A DNA stretch of 64,000 nucleotides from Bacillus sp. S3 (GCF_005154805.1 NZ_CP039727.1:2725501-2789500), one strand, 5' to 3'; counted from the stretch's first letter, positions 45,181-53,369 are shown. Notes: generated from the sequence alone by a model not told the origin. Program-made: numbers and translations.

Positions 45181-45549
45181 TTATTCAGCTTTCGGTAAAA
45201 TACCTTCTACATCACCGTTTGGACGTGGAATGACGTGTACAGAAAGTAGTGTACCCACACGCTGTGCGGCCTCGGCGCCCGCTTCTGTTGCTGCCTTCAC
45301 AGCACCAACATCACCACGGACCATTACCGTTACAATTCCTGCTCCAACTAATTCCCTTCCCACTAATGAAACATTGGCTGCCTTCACCATCGCATCTGCT
45401 GCTTCAATCGCACCTACTAATCCTTTTGTTTCAATCATACCTAACGCTTCTTGACTCATTATATTTCCTCCTTTAGTAACCTCTTGTTTTTGTGTTGCCT
45501 CTTTTTCTTCTTGTGAAGGGACGATTTGTTCTTCCTTCGATTTGGCCAA
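45181..45549 (-). CDS. BMC-H shell protein with possible alternative translation starts
   Basis: A BMC-H hexamer protein readable from two in-frame starts. The short form begins at 45459 ([13 protein letters not shown], 92 aa) behind a perfect AAAGGAGG. The long form begins at 45549 with GAGGTG upstream and adds 30 very charged residues ([20 protein letters not shown]...). The last codons of the extension (Lys-Gly-Gly-Asn) are the internal ribosome site itself. The pore loop reads [10 protein letters not shown], unlike the other BMC-H. Both isoforms may be made from one mRNA. Confidence 0.9.
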   Translation of the reverse strand: MAKSKEEQIVPSQEEKEATQKQEVTKGGNIMSQEALGMIETKGLVGAIEAADAMVKAANVSLVGRELVGAGIVTVMVRGDVGAVKAATEAGAEAAQRVGTLLSVHVIPRPNGDVEGILPKAE

Positions 45550-45562
45550 TTAATACACCTCG

Positions 45563-46984
45563 CTATATAATTCTAAATCCATCTACTAAAACGCAGCGGC
45601 GCTGACGTGTAAATGTTTTCGCACTGGTTAATCCTTCACCCGTCGGCCCGGCAATAGTCAGTGTTGTGAATCCTTCGCTTTCAAAACCTAAACCCGCTAC
45701 TGAAGGTCCATTTTTCACAAAAATAGTCGCTTGGATTTCCTGCGCCATTTTTGTTAAATTAGTAACGTTTTGCGAGTGCATAATCGCTGTATGGCGGTTG
45801 CCCTTTTCAGCGATGACTGCAAGCTGAATTGCTTGATCGACATCAGTAACCCTGACGATCGGTAAAATCGGCATTAACATTTCTGTCATCACCAATGGGT
45901 GATCTTTCGTTGTTTCTGCAATGATTAACCTTACATTAGGGCTTGCTTGGATGCCGGCTGCCTGCAAGATCACCGGAGCGTCTTTTCCGATAAAGTCTCT
46001 GTTTGGATAAAACTTATCGTTTTTCTTCACCAATATCTTTTCCAGCAGCTTTTCTAATTGGAAGCCTTTCAGTTCAATGGCTCCGTTTTTCACCATTTCC
46101 GCTTTAAGGGCATTGGCTATTTTATCAACAACGAAGACTTCTTTCTCAGCTGTACATAACACGTTGTTGTCAAAGCTGGCACCTTTTACGATGTCAGCAG
46201 CAGCCTGCGGGATGATTGCGGTTTCATCAACAACAACAGGCGGATTACCAGGGCCGGCTGCGATCACCTTTTTGCCCACCGCCATCGCGGCCTTTACAAC
46301 AGGACCGCCGCCGGTTACGACAAGAGCATTCACCATGGGATGATTCATCACTTGCGCAGACGTTTCCAGATTTGGTGCAGCCACAGATGTGAGTGCATTC
46401 TCCGGTCCTCCTGCAGCAGTTATCGCCTTGTTTAACAGCTTCAGTGTTTTAAGTGAAACTTGTTTTGCACTAGGGTGTGGGTTGTAAACAACCGTATTCC
46501 CAGCTGCAATCAAAGAAATCGAATTGTTAATCACGGTTGCAGCCGGGTTGGTTGAAGGCGTGATTGAACCAAAGACCCCAATCGGTGCATATTCGACAAG
46601 TGTTAATCCATCATCACCCGAATAAGCCGTACTGACTAAATCTTCAACCCCTGGCGTTTTATTCGCAGCTAAAAGAATTTTCGCGATTTTATCTTCGATC
46701 CTGCCAAGCTTTGTTTCTTCCACGGCAAGCTGCGCCAACTCCCTCGCATGCTGCCGGCTTGCTGCTCTCATGTTTTCAATCATTTGTTTCCTTGCGGCAG
46801 TGGTTAGCTTGCGCAGTTTTTCCCACGCCTGCTTTGCCGCAGCTGCTGCTTCATCAACAGTGGCAAACACACCATCGCCAAGGCTGATCCCTTCATCGGC
46901 ATCAGCTTCGGCCGTTTGAGGATGCCCCAATTGCTGCAGTACTTGTTCAACCATTTTTTTGATATCGCTTTCATTTACTTGCAA
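45563..46984 (-). CDS. BMC acylating aldehyde dehydrogenase (PduP/EutE-like)
   Basis: A 473-residue CoA-acylating aldehyde dehydrogenase: acetaldehyde + CoA + NAD+ to acetyl-CoA. It shows ITPSTNPAATVINN, VVTGGGPVVKAAM, GPGNPPVVVDETA and the catalytic Cys in FDNNVLCTAEKEV. The N-terminal helix MQVNESDIKKMVEQVLQQLG followed by an acidic linker is a standard encapsulation peptide. The start is TTG with AGGAGG nine bases upstream. It is the signature enzyme of metabolosome-type BMCs and takes the aldehyde made by DeoC. Confidence 0.95.
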   Translation of the reverse strand: MQVNESDIKKMVEQVLQQLGHPQTAEADADEGISLGDGVFATVDEAAAAAKQAWEKLRKLTTAARKQMIENMRAASRQHARELAQLAVEETKLGRIEDKIAKILLAANKTPGVEDLVSTAYSGDDGLTLVEYAPIGVFGSITPSTNPAATVINNSISLIAAGNTVVYNPHPSAKQVSLKTLKLLNKAITAAGGPENALTSVAAPNLETSAQVMNHPMVNALVVTGGGPVVKAAMAVGKKVIAAGPGNPPVVVDETAIIPQAAADIVKGASFDNNVLCTAEKEVFVVDKIANALKAEMVKNGAIELKGFQLEKLLEKILVKKNDKFYPNRDFIGKDAPVILQAAGIQASPNVRLIIAETTKDHPLVMTEMLMPILPIVRVTDVDQAIQLAVIAEKGNRHTAIMHSQNVTNLTKMAQEIQATIFVKNGPSVAGLGFESEGFTTLTIAGPTGEGLTSAKTFTRQRRCVLVDGFRII

Positions 46985-46986
46985 TA

Positions 46987-47286
46987 TTAGCTACCTCCTT
47001 TTTTGAAAGTAAGGGCACCTTGTATTTCAATTTGATCGACGATACCTATAATCGCAGCATCTGTAGGGACACCATTTGTCATATCTGTTTGCCGTGCTGA
47101 ACTACCGCTGACAAGTAACACCACTTCTCCTACACCTGCTCCGACGGTGTCAATCGCAACAAGCGGTTTACCGTCGTCGATAATCGTCCTTAAATCAAGC
47201 GGCTGGACGATTAGGAGCTTCTTCCCTTTCAATTTTTCTGCTTTGGTGGTGGAGACAATTGAACCAACCACTTTACATATGAGCAT
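46987..47286 (-). CDS. BMC-P (EutN/CcmL) pentameric shell vertex protein
   Basis: A 99-residue EutN/CcmL-family vertex protein (KVVGSIVSTTKAEKLKGKKLL start, then GAGVGEVVLLVSGSSARQT and AAIIGIVDQIE) with a short basic C-terminal tail. It is third of the three BMC-P genes and nearest to the operon start. Confidence 0.92.
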   Translation of the reverse strand: MLICKVVGSIVSTTKAEKLKGKKLLIVQPLDLRTIIDDGKPLVAIDTVGAGVGEVVLLVSGSSARQTDMTNGVPTDAAIIGIVDQIEIQGALTFKKGGS

Positions 47287-47300
47287 AGCGTCCCTCTTTT

Positions 47301-48035
47301 CTAGGAGTCTTTTTTCTTAATCTCAAGCTTTAAATCTTTTGCCAGGTCCATTGCAGATGGTGTCACCTTACTCCTTGCCGGGACGATGATTTGTTTAAGT
47401 CCTTCCTGAGAAGCCTTTTCCACATGTTTTGCAAGAATGAGAGATTGTTTCTCCCGGTATGCCTTAAATTGGTCATCAACAGTTGCTGCCAGCTTTTTTA
47501 AAGGAACCCATTTCACCTGATCCGCTTGAATCTGTCTTATGTATAACTGCAAACGATCCTGAACGGACTGGGGGGCATGGATTTGCTGGTACACATTTGG
47601 CGCTACATCATTGCTCGCGATGATAATCGGCTTGCCAAGCATTTGAAATTGTACCGTAAGCCAGACAGCCAGTTCATCATCTATCGTAAGGGCCAGCTTC
47701 GAAAGCAAACGATATGATGCCGCAGGAACAACAAGCACAGAGGAGTGTTCAACAACGCTAATCAATTGTTGCTGTGTTGCCTCTTCCAATAAAAGATAAG
47801 ATGTTCCATTTAATGGATTTACAGCAGGGAGCCAATCCTTCGAAAGGATCCACGTTACTTTATAAGCTGTCAGTATTGGAGTAACTGCTTCCAAAACCGA
47901 TGCAGGATTAGGAGATTGATAGCCTAAAAGAATCGTGATCGGTTGTCCTTTATTTTCATGTAAATGATTATGTAAATACTCTAGGACTACTTCCCTGACA
48001 ATTTCTTTAATCTCTTCTTTACTACCCATCTCCAT
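47301..48035 (-). CDS. BMC-associated flavoprotein-like protein
   Basis: A 244-residue protein I cannot assign precisely. The N-terminal ~22 residues (GSKEEIKEIVREVVLEYL) form an amphipathic helix like the operon's other targeting peptides. The middle (residues ~30-160) has alternating beta strands and helices with VVPAASYRLLSKLAL and GKPIIIASNDVAPN, reminiscent of the flavoprotein (Dfp/UbiX-like) fold and of the uncharacterised proteins in ethanolamine/propanediol loci. A C-terminal IIVPARSKVTPSAMDLAK motif is also seen in such proteins. Start and pduL stop overlap as TGATG. It may be a lumenal electron carrier or scaffold. Confidence 0.7.
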   Translation of the reverse strand: MEMGSKEEIKEIVREVVLEYLHNHLHENKGQPITILLGYQSPNPASVLEAVTPILTAYKVTWILSKDWLPAVNPLNGTSYLLLEEATQQQLISVVEHSSVLVVPAASYRLLSKLALTIDDELAVWLTVQFQMLGKPIIIASNDVAPNVYQQIHAPQSVQDRLQLYIRQIQADQVKWVPLKKLAATVDDQFKAYREKQSLILAKHVEKASQEGLKQIIVPARSKVTPSAMDLAKDLKLEIKKKDS

Positions 48036-48694
48036 CACCCCCCTCCTGTATGCTTAGTGCTTTCCAGTGCCACAATCTCTCCCAACTGCCCATTTTTGAT
48101 GTTAGCAGCATTGGCTTCGTCAAGGTCGATGTGCATCTCCAGCTTATACTTTGGTGAAACTCGTATTAAAACATTTGCAAAAATAACCCCGCGGTCTCCA
48201 TCTACCTTCACTTGGACCCGATCCCCATCAGCTACACCAAACGACTCACTATCGCTAGGGTGCATATGAATGTGGCGCCTTGCACAAATCAATCCTTCAT
48301 TTATTTTGATTTGACCCCTGGGGCCTTGGATTGTGATTGACGCCGATCCTTTAATATCACCGGAATTCCGTAACGGGGGTTTCACTCCAAGAGTAAATCC
48401 GTCAAATAGAGAAATTTCCACCTGGGTGCTGCCTCGCGCTGGTCCGAGAACCCGTACATGTTGGATCTTTCCTTTAGGTCCGATAAGGGTAATGGTTTCC
48501 TTAGCAGCAAATTGGTTCGGCTGGGATAAATCCTTCAACTTCTGTAATTGATAGCCGCGTCCAAAGAGCCGTTCCACATGTTCAGGTGATAAATGAATAT
48601 GGCGATTGGAAACTGCAATCGGAACCTGCTTAGATTTTTGCAGTGTATTCCTGACAATCTCCTGGACTAATTCTCTTATTCTTTCTTTATCCAT
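48035..48694 (-). CDS. pduL: Phosphate propanoyl/acetyltransferase PduL
   Basis: A 219-residue PduL: acyl-CoA + phosphate to acyl-phosphate + CoA, which recycles CoA inside the shell. Two PduL repeats with zinc-type His motifs are visible (SNRHIHLSPEH near residue 30 and ARRHIHMHPSDSE near 140), plus the RVLGPARGSTQVEIS core. N-terminal MDKERIRELVQEIVRNTL is a classic targeting helix. The ATG at 48694 (GGGGGTG upstream) overlaps the end of the regulator gene. Confidence 0.95.
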   Translation of the reverse strand: MDKERIRELVQEIVRNTLQKSKQVPIAVSNRHIHLSPEHVERLFGRGYQLQKLKDLSQPNQFAAKETITLIGPKGKIQHVRVLGPARGSTQVEISLFDGFTLGVKPPLRNSGDIKGSASITIQGPRGQIKINEGLICARRHIHMHPSDSESFGVADGDRVQVKVDGDRGVIFANVLIRVSPKYKLEMHIDLDEANAANIKNGQLGEIVALESTKHTGGG

Positions 48695-49649
48695 GAATGG
48701 TATCACCCCCCAATTCGAGTAAAGCCTTGGCAGTATATTGGTCGGTAATCAGGACATTGGCATGACCCCCGTGAAGGGCACCGTAAATCCCATCAACTTT
48801 TGTATTGCCTCCGGCTATAAGGATGCCGTATTCTTTTTCAACTAATTGTGATAGTTCAATACCAATCGTACGATCATTTAGAGCCTCGTGACTAATATGT
48901 CCTTTCAAATCAATAAACCGCGAGCAAATATCACCGACGGTTTTATTTGACTTTAGTATTTCGATATCATTGTCTAAAAAATAGCCGGCGTGCATCAATG
49001 TGGATTGTTCACCGGGCTCTCCTACCGTGAATATCGCAATATTTGCCTGTTTGCCTAGTTCCAAAATCCTTCTCACATGCCTGTCGGCAACAATGGCCTG
49101 CTTTACAACAATATGGTCAACAACCGCTGGAACCGGCAAGAAATGCGGGGTCGTATGAAAAGCATTTGCCAACCCATTGATAATCTCTGATGCATATGTA
49201 CTGGATTCCGAGTAACTCACCCCGCCATTAAGCTGGACAATCGTTACATCCTTTACATTCTTAGGCTGCAGTTTTTTGACTAGTTGAAAAAGGGTTGTTC
49301 CCCAAGTGATCCCGATGGTATCTCCGCTTTGTACAATCTTATGCAAGTAATCGGCAGAAACTTCTCCTAGTTTCTCTTTTATTAGTTCATCCTCATATTC
49401 CGGAATCGGAGCGACAATACAGTCCTTTAGCTGAAATTTATCTCTTACCCTTTTTGCAAGCTCGAGAACATTTTCAGTGGGGTCACATATTTTTATATGG
49501 ACAACACCCTCTTGAACAGCTTGGACGAGAAGCCTTGAGACGGTAGGACGGGAAATACCTAATTTCTTCGCAATTTCCTGCTGGCTGTAGTCTAATTGAT
49601 AATACATTTTAGCCACTTCCACTAGCCGCGATATTTTTTCATCCGCCAT
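48687..49649 (-). CDS. deoR: SorC-family regulator, DeoR-like
   Basis: A 320-residue SorC-type regulator closely resembling B. subtilis DeoR, the deoxyribose-5-phosphate-responsive repressor. An HTH (DYSQQEIAKKLGISRPTVSRLL, residues ~20-41) is followed by the sugar-phosphate-binding domain (GITWGTTLFQLVK, IVQLNGGV, IFTVGEPGE, GDICSRFIDLKG, GILIAGGNTKVDGIYGAL). It is the first gene of the BMC operon and its 3' end overlaps pduL, so it is autoregulated. The effector is probably deoxyribose-5-P. The third of three tandem ATGs best fits the AGGTGA site. Confidence 0.92.
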   Translation of the reverse strand: MADEKISRLVEVAKMYYQLDYSQQEIAKKLGISRPTVSRLLVQAVQEGVVHIKICDPTENVLELAKRVRDKFQLKDCIVAPIPEYEDELIKEKLGEVSADYLHKIVQSGDTIGITWGTTLFQLVKKLQPKNVKDVTIVQLNGGVSYSESSTYASEIINGLANAFHTTPHFLPVPAVVDHIVVKQAIVADRHVRRILELGKQANIAIFTVGEPGEQSTLMHAGYFLDNDIEILKSNKTVGDICSRFIDLKGHISHEALNDRTIGIELSQLVEKEYGILIAGGNTKVDGIYGALHGGHANVLITDQYTAKALLELGGDTIHG

Positions 49650-49706
49650 CATCATTCACCTATTTTTCTATAGTTATCATATTCAAAAACAACCATTTCC
49701 TAAAAA

Positions 49707-49720
49707 AGTAAACGGTTTCA
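49707..49720 (-). promoter_or_regulatory. Candidate cre (CcpA) site in BMC operon leader
   Basis: Minus strand TGAAACCGTTTACT matches the TGWAANCGNTNWCA consensus at 13 of 14 positions. It lies ~60 bp upstream of deoR and ~90 bp downstream of the promoter, a roadblock position for glucose repression. Confidence 0.7.
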
Positions 49721-49789
49721 AAGCATTGTTTAACTAATATGTACAATATTTCAAAAAACACAAATAACTGAAATTATGCTAAACCATGA

Positions 49790-49835
49790 TGAACATATGT
49801 TAATTTCATTATAACCGATGGAAAGCCACTGTCAA
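49790..49835 (-). promoter_or_regulatory. Strong promoter and operator of deoR-BMC operon
   Basis: Minus strand TTGACA (49835-49830) and TATAAT (49813-49808) with a 16-bp spacer, a near-perfect sigma-A promoter. TGAAATTAACATATGTTCA (49808-49790) starts at the -10 edge and contains the palindrome AACATATGTT; a further TGAAATTA-type inverted piece lies at 49769-49776. This is the likely DeoR operator. The remaining 49650-49950 gap holds the cre site and the pucR terminator. Confidence 0.7.
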
Positions 49836-49867
49836 TTACTCTTTCGGAGTATTTCGACATTTTATAG

Positions 49868-49912
49868 TAAAAAAAACACTCGCAATTTACAAATTGTAAG
49901 ATTGCGAGTGTT
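49868..49912 (-). terminator. Terminator of pucR/pyrimidine operon
   Basis: AACACTCGCAAT (49875-49886) and ATTGCGAGTGTT (49901-49912) form a perfect 12-bp stem; the minus strand ends in eight T. Confidence 0.9.
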
Positions 49913-49950
49913 CTTTTTCTATTCCTATAGTATTTTATTTCAAAATTAAC

Positions 49951-51567
49951 TCACAAGACTTGATGGTCCCGCCTCTCTTTAGCAGCAGATAAGTAATCAT
50001 GGACAAGAAGCATAAATTCAATGGCGACCCTTTTTTCGTGCGCCATAAAATCCTCCCCCAAGAGGTTTTCAAGCTTCTGGAGTCGATGGTATAATGTTTG
50101 CCTTACAATATACAGTTTGTTAGATGTTTCCTGTTTAGAGCCATTACATTCCAAATAGACTTTTAACGTTTCTAGAAGCCTGGCATTATATGTACGGTCA
50201 TATTGAATAACAGGCTGAAGATATTCTGCTGACAGCTCCTGTAAATCGTTATACACACTTAATTGAGAAATGAGACGGTATAAATGTAAATCCTCGTAAA
50301 AATGGGAAATTTGTTTGTTTGGCATTTTTTGTTGTATTCGAAGAGTCTCTTTTGCTGATTGATAGCTTTTATGTACGTCACCTACGGAATGAATAAACTT
50401 CCCGGCTGCGATGATGAATTTCGCCGAGGATTGTTTCTGAATAAATTCAGATTCCTTAATGGATTCGATTGCTTTTTTAATTCGTTCCTTCAAATTCCTT
50501 TTCGTACGATTATTCAATAGAATGAAGGTAATTACGTTTCTTTTATCAACAAAAAAAACCGAAAATCCATTTTGCTCAAAAATTGATCGAAACAATAATT
50601 TTAAATAAGTCATATCCTGACCTGCTTTTTCTTTCATAGGGATATGTTTCGTGAGGATAACCACAGCATCATTCGTCTTTGTTTTTATTCCATTTTCTAA
50701 TAAGTAATCATGGATTTCCTCGAGTGAATGCTCATTCTCCAACCAGCCATGGAGCCATTCAAACTCTTGCACCCGCTTTTTTTCCTCTACAAATAAATCT
50801 CTTAATAAATGCTGGGCTAATGCAGTGGCTGTTCGATCCAAAATCAATAAATCATATTCGTTGATCGGAATATCTTTGGAATATATAAACAACTCGGCAT
50901 ATTCCTGACCAAATAAGAAAATTGGCGATGCAGCGATATGTAGATTGTCTTGTTTTTTTGCCTTTTTTAGCTGTTGTATAATAACAGATTGTTCACTGCT
51001 GCTTATTTCTGGTACAAATTCATACTCCTGATTTTTCAGACGGAAAATAATTTGGACATCTAAAGCCGAGAAAATAAACTGAAGGATATCCTCGTATGTT
51101 TCGATTGTTAGCAACTGTTTATTTAGGCTCTGTGAATAATTCTCTAAATCCGAAATTTTTTGATATTGCTGATTAATGATAACCGAATGTAAATCTTGGG
51201 TAATTTCAACAAACGGAACTTCTTTTTGAAAAATAATGATCGGAAATTGATGTTCATTGGCAATTTCAATGACTTCATCAGGAACTTTAGTTAAATACGT
51301 TCCAATCTCCATACACAATCCAGCGGCATTTTGTTCAATGAATTCCCTGACCATTGACACAAATAAAGTTGAATTGTCCTTCCAGGCAACACCGGTTGAT
51401 AAAATGAGCTCATGCCCATTTAACAGATTCCGAATACTAGTCGCTTCCACCACATGAACCCATTTGACGGTCCGCTGGATGCCTCCATACCCTGCAATCA
51501 CTATGGCATGTTCAAAATGTTTTCGCTTAAAAATATCTGCGACCGTTAATAGGAAATGTCCCTTCAT
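49951..51567 (-). CDS. pucR: PucR-family transcriptional regulator
   Basis: A 538-residue PucR/CdaR-type activator: N-terminal purine-catabolism domain (residues ~1-125, VADIFKRKHFEHAIVIAGYGG start), a central GGDEF-like/sensor region, and a C-terminal PucR helix-turn-helix (residues ~465-525: ETLKVYLECNGSKQETSNKLYIVRQTLYHRLQKLENLLG). The ATG at 51567 (AAGGAG upstream) is preferred to an upstream start. As the last gene of the cluster it probably controls preT-preA-hydA and the permease in response to a nucleobase or degradation product. Confidence 0.88.
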   Translation of the reverse strand: MKGHFLLTVADIFKRKHFEHAIVIAGYGGIQRTVKWVHVVEATSIRNLLNGHELILSTGVAWKDNSTLFVSMVREFIEQNAAGLCMEIGTYLTKVPDEVIEIANEHQFPIIIFQKEVPFVEITQDLHSVIINQQYQKISDLENYSQSLNKQLLTIETYEDILQFIFSALDVQIIFRLKNQEYEFVPEISSSEQSVIIQQLKKAKKQDNLHIAASPIFLFGQEYAELFIYSKDIPINEYDLLILDRTATALAQHLLRDLFVEEKKRVQEFEWLHGWLENEHSLEEIHDYLLENGIKTKTNDAVVILTKHIPMKEKAGQDMTYLKLLFRSIFEQNGFSVFFVDKRNVITFILLNNRTKRNLKERIKKAIESIKESEFIQKQSSAKFIIAAGKFIHSVGDVHKSYQSAKETLRIQQKMPNKQISHFYEDLHLYRLISQLSVYNDLQELSAEYLQPVIQYDRTYNARLLETLKVYLECNGSKQETSNKLYIVRQTLYHRLQKLENLLGEDFMAHEKRVAIEFMLLVHDYLSAAKERRDHQVL

Positions 51568-51605
51568 ACCTATGATTCTCCTTGAACTTAAGATATTTGG
51601 GTAAA

Positions 51606-51633
51606 GAAGGATTGACCATTCGACCAATCCTTC
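51606..51633 (-). terminator. Hairpin between 72-aa gene and pucR
   Basis: GAAGGATTG (51606-51614) and CAATCCTTC (51625-51633) pair perfectly; the T tail is poor, so it may be a partial terminator or processing site. Confidence 0.5.
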
Positions 51634-51655
51634 CCTAATTTTGCGAAACCCTTTC

Positions 51656-51874
51656 TTAGCTGTTTGCCTGTTTCTGGTTAATTAAAAAATGTGAGAAATA
51701 CTTGCGGCCATTTGCTGTTCCGATAAGAAGGGTTTCGGTTACGTTGCCATTTGGGTGTAGAAAATCAACGGAAGCTCCGTTTAAATGTTCTCTTACCCCA
51801 CTGATCCGGCAGCCCTTTTGGATAAGGAAATCAATTTTGTCTCTTTCATCGAGAAATTGCTGATGTTCTGACAT
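51656..51874 (-). CDS. Small unknown protein in the pyrimidine cluster
   Basis: A 72-residue soluble protein (MSEHQQFLDERDKIDFLIQKG...) with no recognised family. It has a GAGG-type ribosome site and lies 22 bp after the NCS1 permease gene, so it is co-transcribed. The order permease-unknown-regulator suggests a role in the pathway or in permease control. Confidence 0.68.
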   Translation of the reverse strand: MSEHQQFLDERDKIDFLIQKGCRISGVREHLNGASVDFLHPNGNVTETLLIGTANGRKYFSHFLINQKQANS

Positions 51875-51896
51875 GTTATCCTCCTCAAATTCTGAT

Positions 51897-53369
51897 TTAG
51901 TATAAATCTACATTATTTGGAATTTCCTCTATAACAGGTTCAAATGCCTTGTCTTCGATAACCCAATCACGGCCAACAGAAATACCTAAATATTTTTCAT
52001 CGCTGGGATCTTCAATTTCCGCTTGCTTATATTTTTTGAACCACCAGTATTTAGCAAGGACATAGTAGATTCCTGCACCAACTAAGAAGCCTATTAAAAA
52101 CCCATATTCCGGCACAAAATAGGATGCAATTCCACCGATAATCCAGGCAAAAAATCCAGCAGCATTTACACCGCCCATATATTTATACTGACCATGATCT
52201 TCATATAATTCAGGGACATTAACACGTCGTTTCCGAAGCAAATAATAATCGGCAAATAGAATACCTACAATAGCCGATAATATTCCCCCGACAATGAGCA
52301 GAATCGGAATAATGACACCAAACAATGTCCATGGCTGGACGATGGTGCCAACAATACCTGCAGTGATTACACCCGCCCAAAATGGAAACTTCGGACCTCC
52401 CACATTAGAGAATATGGTGGCTGCTGGAACAACATTTGCGGCGGTATTGGTTGACCATTGGGCCAACACAATCATCAATAGCAGAACAGCAAGGATAAAA
52501 CCGCTAGCAGATTCCTGAAGCGCAACAACAGGGTCGTAATTTAATACCGCAGCATAGGCAACAGCACCAATAATGATCATAAAGGTTTGCGTTAATGGCA
52601 TCGCAACCATGTTTCCAATTAAGGAGCCTTTATTACGTTTAAACCAGTTCTTTTCATGTGCGGGCGCTTTAATAAAACGGGAGATAGTCGGTATATCGGC
52701 ACTCAATGTTGCCCAAAAGCCCATGTTACTGAAAATAACTACTAAAAAGGCAGTAAAGGCAGCACCGCCCGTAACAGGGGACTCCGCCCAACTCCAAATA
52801 TCTCTTCCGGCAGCTGCAGCTTTATCTGATAAAGACGAATACATCCACAACGAAATTAAGATAATGATAGGAGCAGCAAGGTCAGCAAATCGCTCAATCG
52901 ATTTAATTCCTAAAGCAGTATTAACTAATTGAACAACAGCAAAAATGAGGAAGCAGATAAACCAATTATCAAAGCCAAATAAAATATTCAAGATGCCGTT
53001 CATGGCTGTCGCACCAAAATACGTATTAATCCCAAACCACATCGATGCCGTTACACCACGCGTAATAGAAGGAATATGGGTACCAATCGTACCAAAAGGT
53101 GCCCTCATATAAACAGGAAAGGACAACCCGTGTTCAATCCCAATATCAGCGATTAATGAAATGAAAAAACCAATCGCGAGGCTGCCAATGACGGTGGCGA
53201 GAATTACCCAGGGTAATGAAAGGCTCATAATCCCGGAGCCCCCGATGGCAAAGGCGGCAAGAACGACACACATTCCTACCCACATAAATGAAAACCCTAA
53301 TTTGGTTATTTTTCGATCCTTTTGATGAATCGGTAATAAGTCGGGCGATTTTAAGTGGCTTTTTTTCAT
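51897..53369 (-). CDS. NCS1-family nucleobase permease
   Basis: A 490-residue, 12-helix NCS1 transporter (PucI/uracil/allantoin permease type). MWFGINTYFGATAMNGIL, NMGFWATLSADIPTISRFIKAP and WSTNTAANVVPAATIFSNVGGP contain the typical substrate- and cation-site segments. In this operon it probably imports uracil, thymine, dihydropyrimidine or a hydantoin. The start has GGAG upstream. Confidence 0.9.
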   Translation of the reverse strand: MKKSHLKSPDLLPIHQKDRKITKLGFSFMWVGMCVVLAAFAIGGSGIMSLSLPWVILATVIGSLAIGFFISLIADIGIEHGLSFPVYMRAPFGTIGTHIPSITRGVTASMWFGINTYFGATAMNGILNILFGFDNWFICFLIFAVVQLVNTALGIKSIERFADLAAPIIILISLWMYSSLSDKAAAAGRDIWSWAESPVTGGAAFTAFLVVIFSNMGFWATLSADIPTISRFIKAPAHEKNWFKRNKGSLIGNMVAMPLTQTFMIIIGAVAYAAVLNYDPVVALQESASGFILAVLLLMIVLAQWSTNTAANVVPAATIFSNVGGPKFPFWAGVITAGIVGTIVQPWTLFGVIIPILLIVGGILSAIVGILFADYYLLRKRRVNVPELYEDHGQYKYMGGVNAAGFFAWIIGGIASYFVPEYGFLIGFLVGAGIYYVLAKYWWFKKYKQAEIEDPSDEKYLGISVGRDWVIEDKAFEPVIEEIPNNVDLY

